In this document: positions 29,043 through 36,911 of the stretch, piece after piece
Numbering within the stretch: position 1 is the first letter of the stretch
Layout of the letters: each line of letters begins with the position of its first letter
NCBI RefSeq assembly: GCF_030295385.1
Contig: NZ_AP027079.1
Coordinates: forward strand, 3,100,001-3,164,000
Source: Geothrix oryzae
GTDB taxonomy: Bacteria; Acidobacteriota; Holophagae; Holophagales; Holophagaceae
Length of the DNA stretch: 64,000 bases
Direction: 5' to 3'
Notes under the pieces: model-generated
The model's input: only the letters and a program-made list of their open reading frames with translations
The model's database searches: none
What the model was told of the DNA's origin: nothing
Program-made: the position numbers and the translations under genes

Positions 29043-31606
29043 GCTGGTTGGCGCGGCGGCTGGTGGTCCGGGCCCTGGCGCGGGAGTGGGGGCGCACGCT
29101 CCTCACCCTGGTGGCCGTGGCCCTGGGCGTGGCCGTGTTCCTCTCCATCCGGCTGGCGAACCGGGCCGCCGTGGCCAGCTTCGAGCAGTTCACCCGGGGC
29201 GTGGGCCAGGGATCCGACCTGGTCATGCAGGCGGAGGCCGGCCCCCTGCGGGAGTCCATCCTCTCCGATCTTCGGCCCCTGGCGGAGTGGGGCTGGATGC
29301 GGCCCGTGATCGAAGGCAGCTTTGCCCGGACGGGCACGCTCGAGGGTTTTCAGCTGATGGGTCTCGACCTCGTGGGCCTGGGGGCGGCCGCCGGGGAGGA
29401 TCCGGCCGTCCCGCAGAAGGAAGGTCCCCTCCCTCACGCCACGGGGGACTTCTACGCCCTGCTCCAGGACCCGGAGGCGGTCCTGGTTCCCTCGGCCCTC
29501 GCGGCGGAAGGGCTCGGTCCCGGAGCGTCCCTGGAGGGCTTCATCCAGGAGCGTCCGGTCCGGTTGCGCGTGGTCGGCCTCCTGCCCGACCCGCCCAACC
29601 GCCCCAAGCTTCAGCGGAACCTCCTCGTCATGGACCTGCCCGCCGCCCAGCGGATCCTCAACCGCGCGGGCGAGCTGGACCGCGTGGAATGGGGTCTGCG
29701 CCCCGGCGCCCGCCTGGCGGACCTGGAGGACCAGGCCCGGCGTCTGCTCCCCCCCGGGCTCCTGCTGGAGCCCCCGGAACAGCGCGCCGAGAGCGGGCGC
29801 ACCATGACCGCCGCCTTCCGATTCAACCTCACCATCCTCAGCCTCATCGCCCTGGCGGTGGGGGCCTACCTGCTGTTCCAGGCCTTCGATGCGTCCGTGA
29901 ACCGGCGGCGCGAGACCTGGGCGACCCTGCGGGCCCTGGGCCTGCCCCCCGCCGGCGTCACGCGCCTGCTGCTGGGGGAGGCCGCCCTGTTGGGCCTCCT
30001 GGGCAGCCTGCTGGGCGTGGCTCTCGGCTGGCTGCTGGCTCAGGGCACGGTCCAAGCCGTCAGCCGCACGGTGAATGCCCTGTATGGCGCCAGCTCCGCC
30101 CGGAGCGCCGCGCTGAGCGGCCGCGAAGCCGGTCTCGCCCTGGCCGTGGGCGCCCTGGCGTGCCTGGCGGCGGCCTGGGTTCCCGCTCGCCGGGCGGCCC
30201 TCACCCCGCCGGTTCAGCTGCTGGCCCGGGAGGGCGGTCCCGGGCCCGTGCGCTGGGTCTGGGCGGGTGGGGCCGGCGGCGTTTCGCTGCTGCTGGGCGC
30301 GGGCCTGGCCTACGGCCTCCATCCCTCCCCCGGGGTGGCCTGGCACGCCTATGCCGGTTCCGGCCTGGCCCTGCTCGGGGGATCCCTCCTGGCGGTGGCC
30401 CTGCTCCCCCTCCTGGGCCTGCCAGGCCGTGGCCTCCGGTCGTGGCGGTTCCGGCTCGCCCTGCGGCCCCTGCTGCACCCGACGGGCCGCCACGGCTTTG
30501 CCGCGGCCGCCCTGGCCGTGGCCGTGGGCATGGCCGTGGGCATGGGCGTGATGGTCCAGAGCTTCGAGCGCACCGTGCTCACCTGGATCGGCAGCAGCCT
30601 CCGGGCGGACCTGTATGTGTCGCCCCTCGGCGCCGCCGGCGCCGGCAGCCACCACCGCATGGCCCCTGCCACCGCGGATGGCCTCGCGGCGGATCCCGCC
30701 GTGGCCGCCGTGGATCGCTTCCAGATGCTGCCCATCACCTTCCGGGGCCGCCCCACCTTCCTCGGCGCCGGGGACATGGGTGTCCAGGCCTCCCGGGGCG
30801 GCCTCATCCTGGCCGCGGGGGGTCCCTTTCCGGGTCCCCTGCGCGCCCTTCGCGAAGGGGGAACGGCCGATCCCGGCGTGCTGGCCTCCGAGACCTTCGC
30901 CCGCCATTTCGGGGTGCGGGTGGGGGAGGTCCTGGAGCTTCCCGTGCCAGGAGGCACCCGCCGGGCCACGGTGCGCGGCATCCTCGCGGACTACGGGAAC
31001 GAACGGGGCAGCCTGATCCTCGACCGGCCGGTCTTCCTCGCCTGGTTCCAGGATGCGCGGGTGGCCAGCGTGGCGCTCTACCTCAAGCCCGGTGAATCGC
31101 CGGAGGCCGTGGCCGCGCGGCTCCGGCGCGAGCATCCGGGTCTCCAGGTCCGCAGCAACGGGGCCCTGCGGACCCAGGTGACCACCATCTTCCGGCAGAC
31201 CTTCGCCCTCACCTACGCGCTCGAGGCCATCGGCCTCCTCGTGGCGGTGCTCGGCCTCGCCCAGGGCCTGACCGGCCTGGCCCTGGCCCGGCGTGGCGAG
31301 ATCTGGTCCCTGCGGGCACTCGGCGCCACCCGGGCGGAGCTCACGGGCATCCTCGTGCTCGAGGGCCTCGGCGTGGCCACGGCCGGGCTCCTCGCCGGCC
31401 TGGGCCTGGGCCTCCTGCTCGCGCGCATCCTTGTGGATGTGCTCAATCCCCAGGTCTTCGGCTGGACGCTCAGCTTCTCGGTCCCTTGGAGGTTCCTGGG
31501 CCTGGCCTCCCTGTCGACCCTGGCGGCGGCCCTCCTCGTGCTGATCCCCACGGCCCGCTGGGGGGCCCGGCTCGGCGCCGACCGGGAAGTGGAGGAGGGC
31601 GCATGA
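29039..31606 (+). CDS. FtsX-type ABC transporter permease
   Basis: An 855-residue permease with about ten membrane helices and two large periplasmic domains, consistent with a fused pair of FtsX/MacB-type permease halves. The first helix is followed by a periplasmic MacB-like domain (about residues 45-260), then a helix bundle (LTILSLIALAVGAYLLFQAF), a second helix/periplasmic domain set and a C-terminal bundle. Paired with the ATPase and the AttH-like protein it probably moves a lipid or lipoprotein-like substrate across the envelope. The substrate is not determined. Confidence 0.88.
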   Translation: MSWLARRLVVRALAREWGRTLLTLVAVALGVAVFLSIRLANRAAVASFEQFTRGVGQGSDLVMQAEAGPLRESILSDLRPLAEWGWMRPVIEGSFARTGTLEGFQLMGLDLVGLGAAAGEDPAVPQKEGPLPHATGDFYALLQDPEAVLVPSALAAEGLGPGASLEGFIQERPVRLRVVGLLPDPPNRPKLQRNLLVMDLPAAQRILNRAGELDRVEWGLRPGARLADLEDQARRLLPPGLLLEPPEQRAESGRTMTAAFRFNLTILSLIALAVGAYLLFQAFDASVNRRRETWATLRALGLPPAGVTRLLLGEAALLGLLGSLLGVALGWLLAQGTVQAVSRTVNALYGASSARSAALSGREAGLALAVGALACLAAAWVPARRAALTPPVQLLAREGGPGPVRWVWAGGAGGVSLLLGAGLAYGLHPSPGVAWHAYAGSGLALLGGSLLAVALLPLLGLPGRGLRSWRFRLALRPLLHPTGRHGFAAAALAVAVGMAVGMGVMVQSFERTVLTWIGSSLRADLYVSPLGAAGAGSHHRMAPATADGLAADPAVAAVDRFQMLPITFRGRPTFLGAGDMGVQASRGGLILAAGGPFPGPLRALREGGTADPGVLASETFARHFGVRVGEVLELPVPGGTRRATVRGILADYGNERGSLILDRPVFLAWFQDARVASVALYLKPGESPEAVAARLRREHPGLQVRSNGALRTQVTTIFRQTFALTYALEAIGLLVAVLGLAQGLTGLALARRGEIWSLRALGATRAELTGILVLEGLGVATAGLLAGLGLGLLLARILVDVLNPQVFGWTLSFSVPWRFLGLASLSTLAAALLVLIPTARWGARLGADREVEEGA

Positions 31607-32685
31607 AGGCGATCCTGGCAGGCGTCCTCGCCCTCGCATGCAGCGCCGGGGTCCCTGATTCCGGGGCCTTCGCGGTCGCCCGGCCCGGCTACCGGTTCGC
31701 CTTCCCGCGGGATCACGGCAGCCATCCCGCCTTCCGCTCGGAGTGGTGGTACTTCACCGGCCACCTCTGGACCCCGGATGGCGCCCGCCGGTTCGGGTAC
31801 CAGCTCACCTTCTTCCGCCAGGCCTCGCCCCCGGCGACCTGGAAAGGCAACCCGGCCTGGCGGAGCGACCAACTCCACCTGGCCCACGCCGCCCTCACCG
31901 ACGAGGCCGGCCATCGATTTCTGGTGGCTGAGCGCCTGGACCGGGCGGATCTGCTGGCCGGGGCCGCCGCCGACCGCCTGAGCGTGTTCCACCAGGACTG
32001 GCGGGCGGAACAGGAGGCTTCCGGCCGCATCCGCCTGCACATGACCGTGCGCGGAGCCACCTTGGACCTGGCCCTGGATCCCGCCACGCCGCCGGTGATC
32101 TTCGGCGAGGAGGGCGTGAGCCGGAAGGGGGCCGATCCCAGCGCCGCCAGCCACTACCTGACCTGGCCCCGCCTGTCGGCCCAGGGCTCCCTCCGCCTCC
32201 CGGAAGAGTCCGCGCTCGAGGTTCACGGCCAGGGCTGGATGGACCACGAATTCAGCTCCAACCAGCTCGATGCGGAGCAGGTGGGCTGGGACTGGGCGGG
32301 CATCCAGCTGCGGGACGGCCGCAGCCTCATGGCCTACCGCCTCCGCCGCAGGGACGGCAGCCAGGACCCCTACTCCACGGTGAGCGAGGTGGATGCCCGG
32401 GGTCGCATCCGCCGCCGCACCCGGACTTTCACCCTGGGCGCGGCCGGTACCTGGCGGAGCCCCGCCAGCGGCGCCACCTATCCCATGCCCCTGGTGCTGG
32501 AGGCCTGGGGTGAACGCCACACCCTCGTGCCGGTGCTCCCGGATCAGGAACTGCGGACGGGCCGCAGCTCGGGCATCACCTACTGGGAGGGCGCCTGCCG
32601 GGTCCTGGATGCCGCGGGGCGCGAGGTGGGCAAGGCCTATGTGGAACTCACCGGCTACGCCCACTCCCTGAAGGGGCGGTTCTAA
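31603..32685 (+). CDS. AttH-like lipocalin-domain exported protein
   Basis: A 360-residue protein with an N-terminal signal peptide (MKAILAGVLALACSAG), possibly a lipoprotein because of the early Cys. Family hallmarks are SEWWYFTGHL near the start and GQGWMDHEFSSNQL in the second half. These define the AttH/carotenoid 1,2-hydratase-like double lipocalin family. The trio ATPase-permease-AttH is a recurring arrangement, so it is likely the periplasmic partner of the transporter rather than a carotenoid enzyme. The start overlaps the permease stop (ATGA). Confidence 0.87.
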   Translation: MKAILAGVLALACSAGVPDSGAFAVARPGYRFAFPRDHGSHPAFRSEWWYFTGHLWTPDGARRFGYQLTFFRQASPPATWKGNPAWRSDQLHLAHAALTDEAGHRFLVAERLDRADLLAGAAADRLSVFHQDWRAEQEASGRIRLHMTVRGATLDLALDPATPPVIFGEEGVSRKGADPSAASHYLTWPRLSAQGSLRLPEESALEVHGQGWMDHEFSSNQLDAEQVGWDWAGIQLRDGRSLMAYRLRRRDGSQDPYSTVSEVDARGRIRRRTRTFTLGAAGTWRSPASGATYPMPLVLEAWGERHTLVPVLPDQELRTGRSSGITYWEGACRVLDAAGREVGKAYVELTGYAHSLKGRF

Positions 32686-32692
32686 GGCATGA

Positions 32693-32718
32693 GAAGGCCC
32701 CGCCATGGCGGGGCCTTC
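32693..32718. terminator. Bidirectional hairpin between convergent genes
   Basis: A perfect 13-bp palindrome, GAAGGCCCCGCCA with TGGCGGGGCCTTC, lies between the ends of the AttH gene (plus) and the exported protein gene (minus). Neither strand has a good T tract, so termination may be weak. Confidence 0.6.
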
Positions 32719-32733
32719 GGAGGAGGAAAACGA

Positions 32734-33234
32734 TTAAATGGCGGTGGCGCCCGCGGGTACGGCCACGCCCGCCACGGCAGCCACCTTCGCGTTCGACATC
32801 AGCTTGCCCCCGGTGCCGGGCCCAATGCCCAGCGCAGCGCCCTGCTTCACGCCCGCCTCAGTGGTGGCGACAGCGGGCACCTTGAGGGCGGCCATGCGCT
32901 GGATGAGGAAGCTGGCGGCGGAGGAGCCGTCGCCGGCCACCTTGTCGCCCGACAGGAGGATCACCGCATCGGGTTTGCGGCCGGTCAGCGTGCCGATGGC
33001 CTTGCCCATGTCCTGGGGGCCCTTCACATCCACGACCATCACCTTCAATCCCCCGGCGGCGGCGGTGAGGGCGGAAAGGGCGGCCTTGCTGCCGTTCGCG
33101 TCGCAGACCACGGCCACGGTGCCGACCTGAGGCCAGGCTTTCTTCATGGCGCCGATCACGGCGTCGTAGTCCCCCGCTGCAAGCGTCATGGAGACGAGGG
33201 CAGAAACGAGAACCAAGGAACGGACACGAATCAT
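32734..33234 (-). CDS. Small exported protein resembling part of an ABC substrate-binding protein
   Basis: A 166-residue protein with a signal peptide (IRVRSLVLVSALVSMTLAA). The mature part alternates beta strands and helices (GTVAVVCDANGSKAAL, PDAVILLSGDK, VPAVATTEAGVKQGAALGIG), which resembles the C-terminal portion of TrpX/PF04392-type periplasmic binding proteins. At half the usual length it cannot be a complete two-lobed binding protein. ATG at 33234 has a GGAGG site. No transporter subunits adjoin it; the nearest upstream gene is the nucleoside transporter. Confidence 0.6.
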   Translation of the reverse strand: MIRVRSLVLVSALVSMTLAAGDYDAVIGAMKKAWPQVGTVAVVCDANGSKAALSALTAAAGGLKVMVVDVKGPQDMGKAIGTLTGRKPDAVILLSGDKVAGDGSSAASFLIQRMAALKVPAVATTEAGVKQGAALGIGPGTGGKLMSNAKVAAVAGVAVPAGATAI

Positions 33235-33313
33235 CAGCACTACCTCCGGTGATCCCCCTTCATCGGCAGATTCGAGGAAAGGCTGGAGCATAGAGTTGTA
33301 TTGATGGTTTTTT

Positions 33314-34687
33314 CTAACTAAGGATCCCGGCGATGCAGGCGCTCAGGAAATTCGCCAGGGTCCCAGCCAGCATCGCCCGGATGCCGAGGCGGGCCAGATC
33401 GCCGCGGCGCTCGGGAACCAGGGCGCCGATGCCCCCCACCTGGATGGCGATGCTGCTGAAGTTGGCGAAACCGCACAGGGCGAAGGTGGAAACCAGGCGG
33501 GCCTTGGTGGACAGGTTCGTCATGGCCCCCAGGTCCAGGAAGGCCACGAACTCGTTCACCACCATGCGCTTGCCCAGCAGGGACCCCACCTGGCCCGCCT
33601 CGATCCAGGGCACCCCCATCAGGTAGGCGAAGGGCTTGAAGACGGCACCCAGCACCAGCTCCAGGCTGAAGCCCGGGTGGATGGCCTTCATCAAGCCGTT
33701 GAGCAGGTAGATGAGCGCGATGAAGGCGATGAGCATGACGGCCACATTGAAGGCCAGCTGGCCGCCTTCGAAGGCGCCCCGGGCCGCGGCATCCAGCACA
33801 TTGGCATCGTGGTTGGGGATGTCCACCTTGATGTCGCCGGCCGTCTCGGGCGTTTCCGTCTCGGGCTCCAGCAGCTTGGCCATCATCACCGCGCCGGGCG
33901 CCGTCATGATCACGGCCGTGAGCAGGTGCACGATGTCCACATGGGCCACCTGCACATAGGCCACCATGATGCTCCCCGACACATGGGCCATGCCCGCGGT
34001 CATGATCACCATGAGTTCGCTGCGGGTCATGCGTGCCAGGAAGGGCCGGATGGTGAGGGGCGCCTCGGTCTGGCCCATGAGGATGCTGGCGGCCACGCTC
34101 ACGCTCTCGGCGCCCGAGACCTTCAGGAAGCGGCCCATGGCCCGGGCCGCGGCGCTGACCACCCACTGCATGACGCCGATGTAGTAGAGCACCGCGAAGA
34201 TCGAGGCCACGAAGATGATGGTGGGCAGCACGGCGAAGGCGAAGACCATGCCCACCTTGCCGCCGGGACCGTCGGACAGCGAACCGAACACGAAGCTGGC
34301 GCCCTCGTGGGCGTAGGCCATGAGGTGCTCGACCACAATGCGCATCTGGTCGAAGGAGGAGCCCACGAGATTCCCGCGGAGCAGGCCGAGGACGATCACG
34401 CCGAACAGCGCCCAGTTCAGCGTCTTGTTCTCATAGGATGCGAACCGCCGCAGCAGCATCGGCGCGAACATCAGGACCAGCACTCCCCAGCCGGTCCCCT
34501 TCGGGAAGGGAAGGAAGGACAGCAGACCGGAGATGGTGGAGCCCTTGAGCACGATCAGCGCGAAGATCCACTGCAGGGTGAGGCCCCAGCCGATGGTACG
34601 CCAATGGATGGCGCTCCGCTTGTGCGACAGCGCATACGCAATCGCCATGAAGGCCACGATTCCGGCCAATCCGATGAAGCGTCCCAT
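33314..34687 (-). CDS. CNT-family nucleoside transporter (NupC-like)
   Basis: A 457-residue membrane protein with ten or more helices and the concentrative nucleoside transporter features: MGQTEAPLTIRPFL, GSIMVAYVQ, KRMVVNEFVAFLDLG, and ALCGFANFSSIAIQVGGIGAL near the C-terminus. CNT proteins import nucleosides with H+ or Na+. The protein is about 60 residues longer than E. coli NupC, mostly in a loop around residues 270-300. It lies 9 bases after the roadblock-like gene and is probably co-transcribed with it. Confidence 0.93.
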   Translation of the reverse strand: MGRFIGLAGIVAFMAIAYALSHKRSAIHWRTIGWGLTLQWIFALIVLKGSTISGLLSFLPFPKGTGWGVLVLMFAPMLLRRFASYENKTLNWALFGVIVLGLLRGNLVGSSFDQMRIVVEHLMAYAHEGASFVFGSLSDGPGGKVGMVFAFAVLPTIIFVASIFAVLYYIGVMQWVVSAAARAMGRFLKVSGAESVSVAASILMGQTEAPLTIRPFLARMTRSELMVIMTAGMAHVSGSIMVAYVQVAHVDIVHLLTAVIMTAPGAVMMAKLLEPETETPETAGDIKVDIPNHDANVLDAAARGAFEGGQLAFNVAVMLIAFIALIYLLNGLMKAIHPGFSLELVLGAVFKPFAYLMGVPWIEAGQVGSLLGKRMVVNEFVAFLDLGAMTNLSTKARLVSTFALCGFANFSSIAIQVGGIGALVPERRGDLARLGIRAMLAGTLANFLSACIAGILS

Positions 34688-34696
34688 CCAGGCTCC

Positions 34697-35053
34697 CTAC
34701 AGTTCGTCGTTCAGGGCCTTGATGGCCTGTTCCATGTAAAACCGCGCCCGGCCCAGCAGGCCCTCCCGCTGCATCACGAGCACGAGGGTGCACTGTTCCC
34801 CCGCCCCCATCATGAGGATCCAGTGCTGGTCGGTGGCGAAGGCCACCTGCTGCACCTCGCCGCGGTCGAATTCCTCCACGGCCTGCTGGAGGTGCCGTTT
34901 CACCATGTGCTGGTAGGCGCCCAGGAGTTGCAGCCCCTCGTTCGGGATCTGGATCGTGCGCGAAGAGATCGGATCCCCGTCCCGGTCGTTGAAGGTCGCG
35001 GCCAGGGACTCGGGCACCCGTTCAATCAGCTGATCCAGGATTTGCTGGAACAT
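34697..35053 (-). CDS. Roadblock/LC7-like domain protein
   Basis: A 118-residue protein with one roadblock/LC7-type fold pattern: an N-terminal helix (ILDQLIERVPESLAATF), strands (NDRDGDPISSRT; VAFATDQHWILMM; CTLVLVMQREG) and a C-terminal helix (RARFYMEQAIKAL). Such proteins usually regulate small GTPases of the MglA type, but none is in the window. ATG at 35053 follows GGAGTCCCC. Its place right before the nucleoside transporter suggests a shared transcript, not necessarily shared function. Confidence 0.7.
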   Translation of the reverse strand: MFQQILDQLIERVPESLAATFNDRDGDPISSRTIQIPNEGLQLLGAYQHMVKRHLQQAVEEFDRGEVQQVAFATDQHWILMMGAGEQCTLVLVMQREGLLGRARFYMEQAIKALNDEL

Positions 35054-35092
35054 AAGGGGACTCCGGTGATTCGTGTCCAAAGCATGACCGGA

Positions 35093-35464
35093 CTAAATCC
35101 CCCGCGCCACCTGCAGCGCCCAGATTCCAGCCAGGGCGGCCCAGACGGCGAGGCGGGCGGCCCGGGAATCCGGCAGCGCCGGATAGGAATCCCCCCGCCA
35201 GGCCCGGCGGAGATCCCAGAGCACCGCGAACGGCAGCGCCGCCAGCGCGGCCGCGGCCGGGTACCAGTGGAAAGCTTCGCGCCAATGCCCTCCGGCCAGC
35301 GCCAGGACGCAGCGTGTGGCTCCGCAGGTGGCGCAGGCGTAGCCGGTGATCCGCTTGAAGGGGCAGGTTGGCAGCAGCCCCGCCAGGGGCGCCAGGAAGG
35401 TGGCGGCCCAGAGGCCCAGGCCGAGACCCAGAGCCGCCAGGGCGATCCAGGGCACGCGCCTCAT
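35093..35464 (-). CDS. DUF2752 small membrane protein
   Basis: A 123-residue protein with two or three membrane helices and the DUF2752 signature CPFKRITGYACATCGATR (residues about 34-51), whose cysteines might bind a metal. The function of the family is unknown. The start overlaps the stop of the upstream Yip1-like gene by 4 bases. Confidence 0.85.
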   Translation of the reverse strand: MRRVPWIALAALGLGLGLWAATFLAPLAGLLPTCPFKRITGYACATCGATRCVLALAGGHWREAFHWYPAAAALAALPFAVLWDLRRAWRGDSYPALPDSRAARLAVWAALAGIWALQVARGI

Positions 35465-36156
35465 GCCACGGCCCCCAGCAGCGCCAGCAGGGTCACCCCC
35501 AGGCCCAGGGCGCAGACTCCCAGCAGGGCTGCATGGACCACGGTGGCCGCCACGCCCCGCCAGGGCTCGCAGCCATGCCGAGCGGCCAGGGCGAAGCCCC
35601 GGAAGATCCAGAGGTAGCCGTCCAGGAGCAGGAGCGGGACCGCCAGCAGAAGGCCCAGGCCCGGGACAAAACCCAGCAACCCCACCAGGGCCCCCAGGGC
35701 GGTGACGCGCAGGGCTTCGGCCTCGGCCCCCAGGCTGGCGCGGAAGCCCCGCTTCCCCTTCAACCCGCCCAGCAGCCAGAGCCCCGTGTGATCCCAGACC
35801 GCGTGATGCAGCCAGGTGCCCAGCAGGATCAGGGGCACGGCCAGCAGCAGCCAGGGCCAGATGCGGCCGAAGGCCGGCGGGGGCGGCAAGGAGGCAAGCA
35901 GCCGACCCAGATCCTCGGGATCGCCTCCGAGCCCCCTCGCCAGCCGTTCGGCCAGCCAGGATGGCAGCCCGTTCTGGCGCAGGGCCCCGTAGCCCTGAAG
36001 CCCCTGCCAGACCGTCAGGGCCGCGTTCACCAGGACCGGAGGCGCCCAGGCGGCGAGCATGGCCCCCATGGCACGCCCCAGGGGCGGGGCTTCCCGAGGG
36101 AAGGCAGCGCCGGGCCGGACCAGGGCCCGGAGGGACGCCGCGTAGGGGAGATCCAT
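35461..36156 (-). CDS. Yip1-like integral membrane protein
   Basis: A 231-residue protein with about five hydrophobic helices, of the general Yip1/DUF1282 type: a soluble N-terminus, then paired helices with LLLAVPLILLGTWLHHAVWD and GFVPGLGLLLAVPLLLLDGY. The name is by general resemblance. ATG at 36156 overlaps the previous stop by one base (TGATG). The order Yip1-like then DUF2752 is a tight pair, suggesting a shared envelope role. Confidence 0.6.
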   Translation of the reverse strand: MDLPYAASLRALVRPGAAFPREAPPLGRAMGAMLAAWAPPVLVNAALTVWQGLQGYGALRQNGLPSWLAERLARGLGGDPEDLGRLLASLPPPPAFGRIWPWLLLAVPLILLGTWLHHAVWDHTGLWLLGGLKGKRGFRASLGAEAEALRVTALGALVGLLGFVPGLGLLLAVPLLLLDGYLWIFRGFALAARHGCEPWRGVAATVVHAALLGVCALGLGVTLLALLGAVA

Positions 36157-36836
36157 CACTTCCTCAGGAAGAGGGCTTCGTACTCGCGGAGGGCGACGGG
36201 ATCCCCATCGCGCTTCATGGGCCCGTGGAACTCCCGGGGGCTCAGGTCGGCGAATTCCCCGAAGGTGGCCACATTCCCGTTGATGTAGGCGATGAACTCA
36301 TCCTGCCGGCCCTTGATGTAGCCCCGGAAGGGGCGGGCCATCACGCCCAGCAGGGCCGAGTCCAGGGCCGTCCAGGTCTGGAGGTGGGTCTCGAACCCGC
36401 GCTTGCCCTCCCAGTAGCGGTACGAGGTCAGCATCCGGGCCCCCACGGAGAAGGGCGTCTTCAGGCGGCCCTTCTCCGCCCGGCCCTCCACCAGGTACAC
36501 CCGGTGTCCCGGCCGCTGGTACACCAGCCGCAAGGTGCCCCTGAGCCCCCGGCCGTCGTCGAGGCTCCAGGCCCCGTCCGGGTGGACGAACCCGTAGAAG
36601 CTGGGCACGAACTGGCAATGCCGCCACATGGCCAGGCTCAGGCGCGGGTGGTCGAACAGCTTCTCCATGGTGGCCAGGCGCACATGCTTCGGCTGGGTCT
36701 GGGTCTCGAAGATGAAATCGGCGCGGCTCACGATGTCCAGCGCCTCCTCCCGGGCGGCCGGCGGGAGCTGCGCCAGGAAGGCCGGAGGCTGGGCCTGGGC
36801 CAGGAGAGCCAGGGAGGCGAAGAACAGGGCGCGCAT
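36156..36836 (-). CDS. Exported protein of unknown function
   Basis: A 226-residue protein starting with a short signal peptide (MRALFFASLALLAQAQ) and otherwise soluble. I do not recognise the family. It has several aromatic-rich stretches (MWRHCQFVPSFYGFVHPDG; MLTSYRYWEGKRGF) and no evident catalytic motif. It heads the minus-strand set that continues into the Yip1-like and DUF2752 genes, and it is divergent from the HEAT-repeat gene. Confidence 0.7.
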   Translation of the reverse strand: MRALFFASLALLAQAQPPAFLAQLPPAAREEALDIVSRADFIFETQTQPKHVRLATMEKLFDHPRLSLAMWRHCQFVPSFYGFVHPDGAWSLDDGRGLRGTLRLVYQRPGHRVYLVEGRAEKGRLKTPFSVGARMLTSYRYWEGKRGFETHLQTWTALDSALLGVMARPFRGYIKGRQDEFIAYINGNVATFGEFADLSPREFHGPMKRDGDPVALREYEALFLRK

Positions 36837-36911
36837 GCTGAAAACGCTATCACCTCCCGGGGAAATGGTGGTTCTTCACTCCGAACCGGGTCGGGCCGAT
36901 GAAACACCTTG

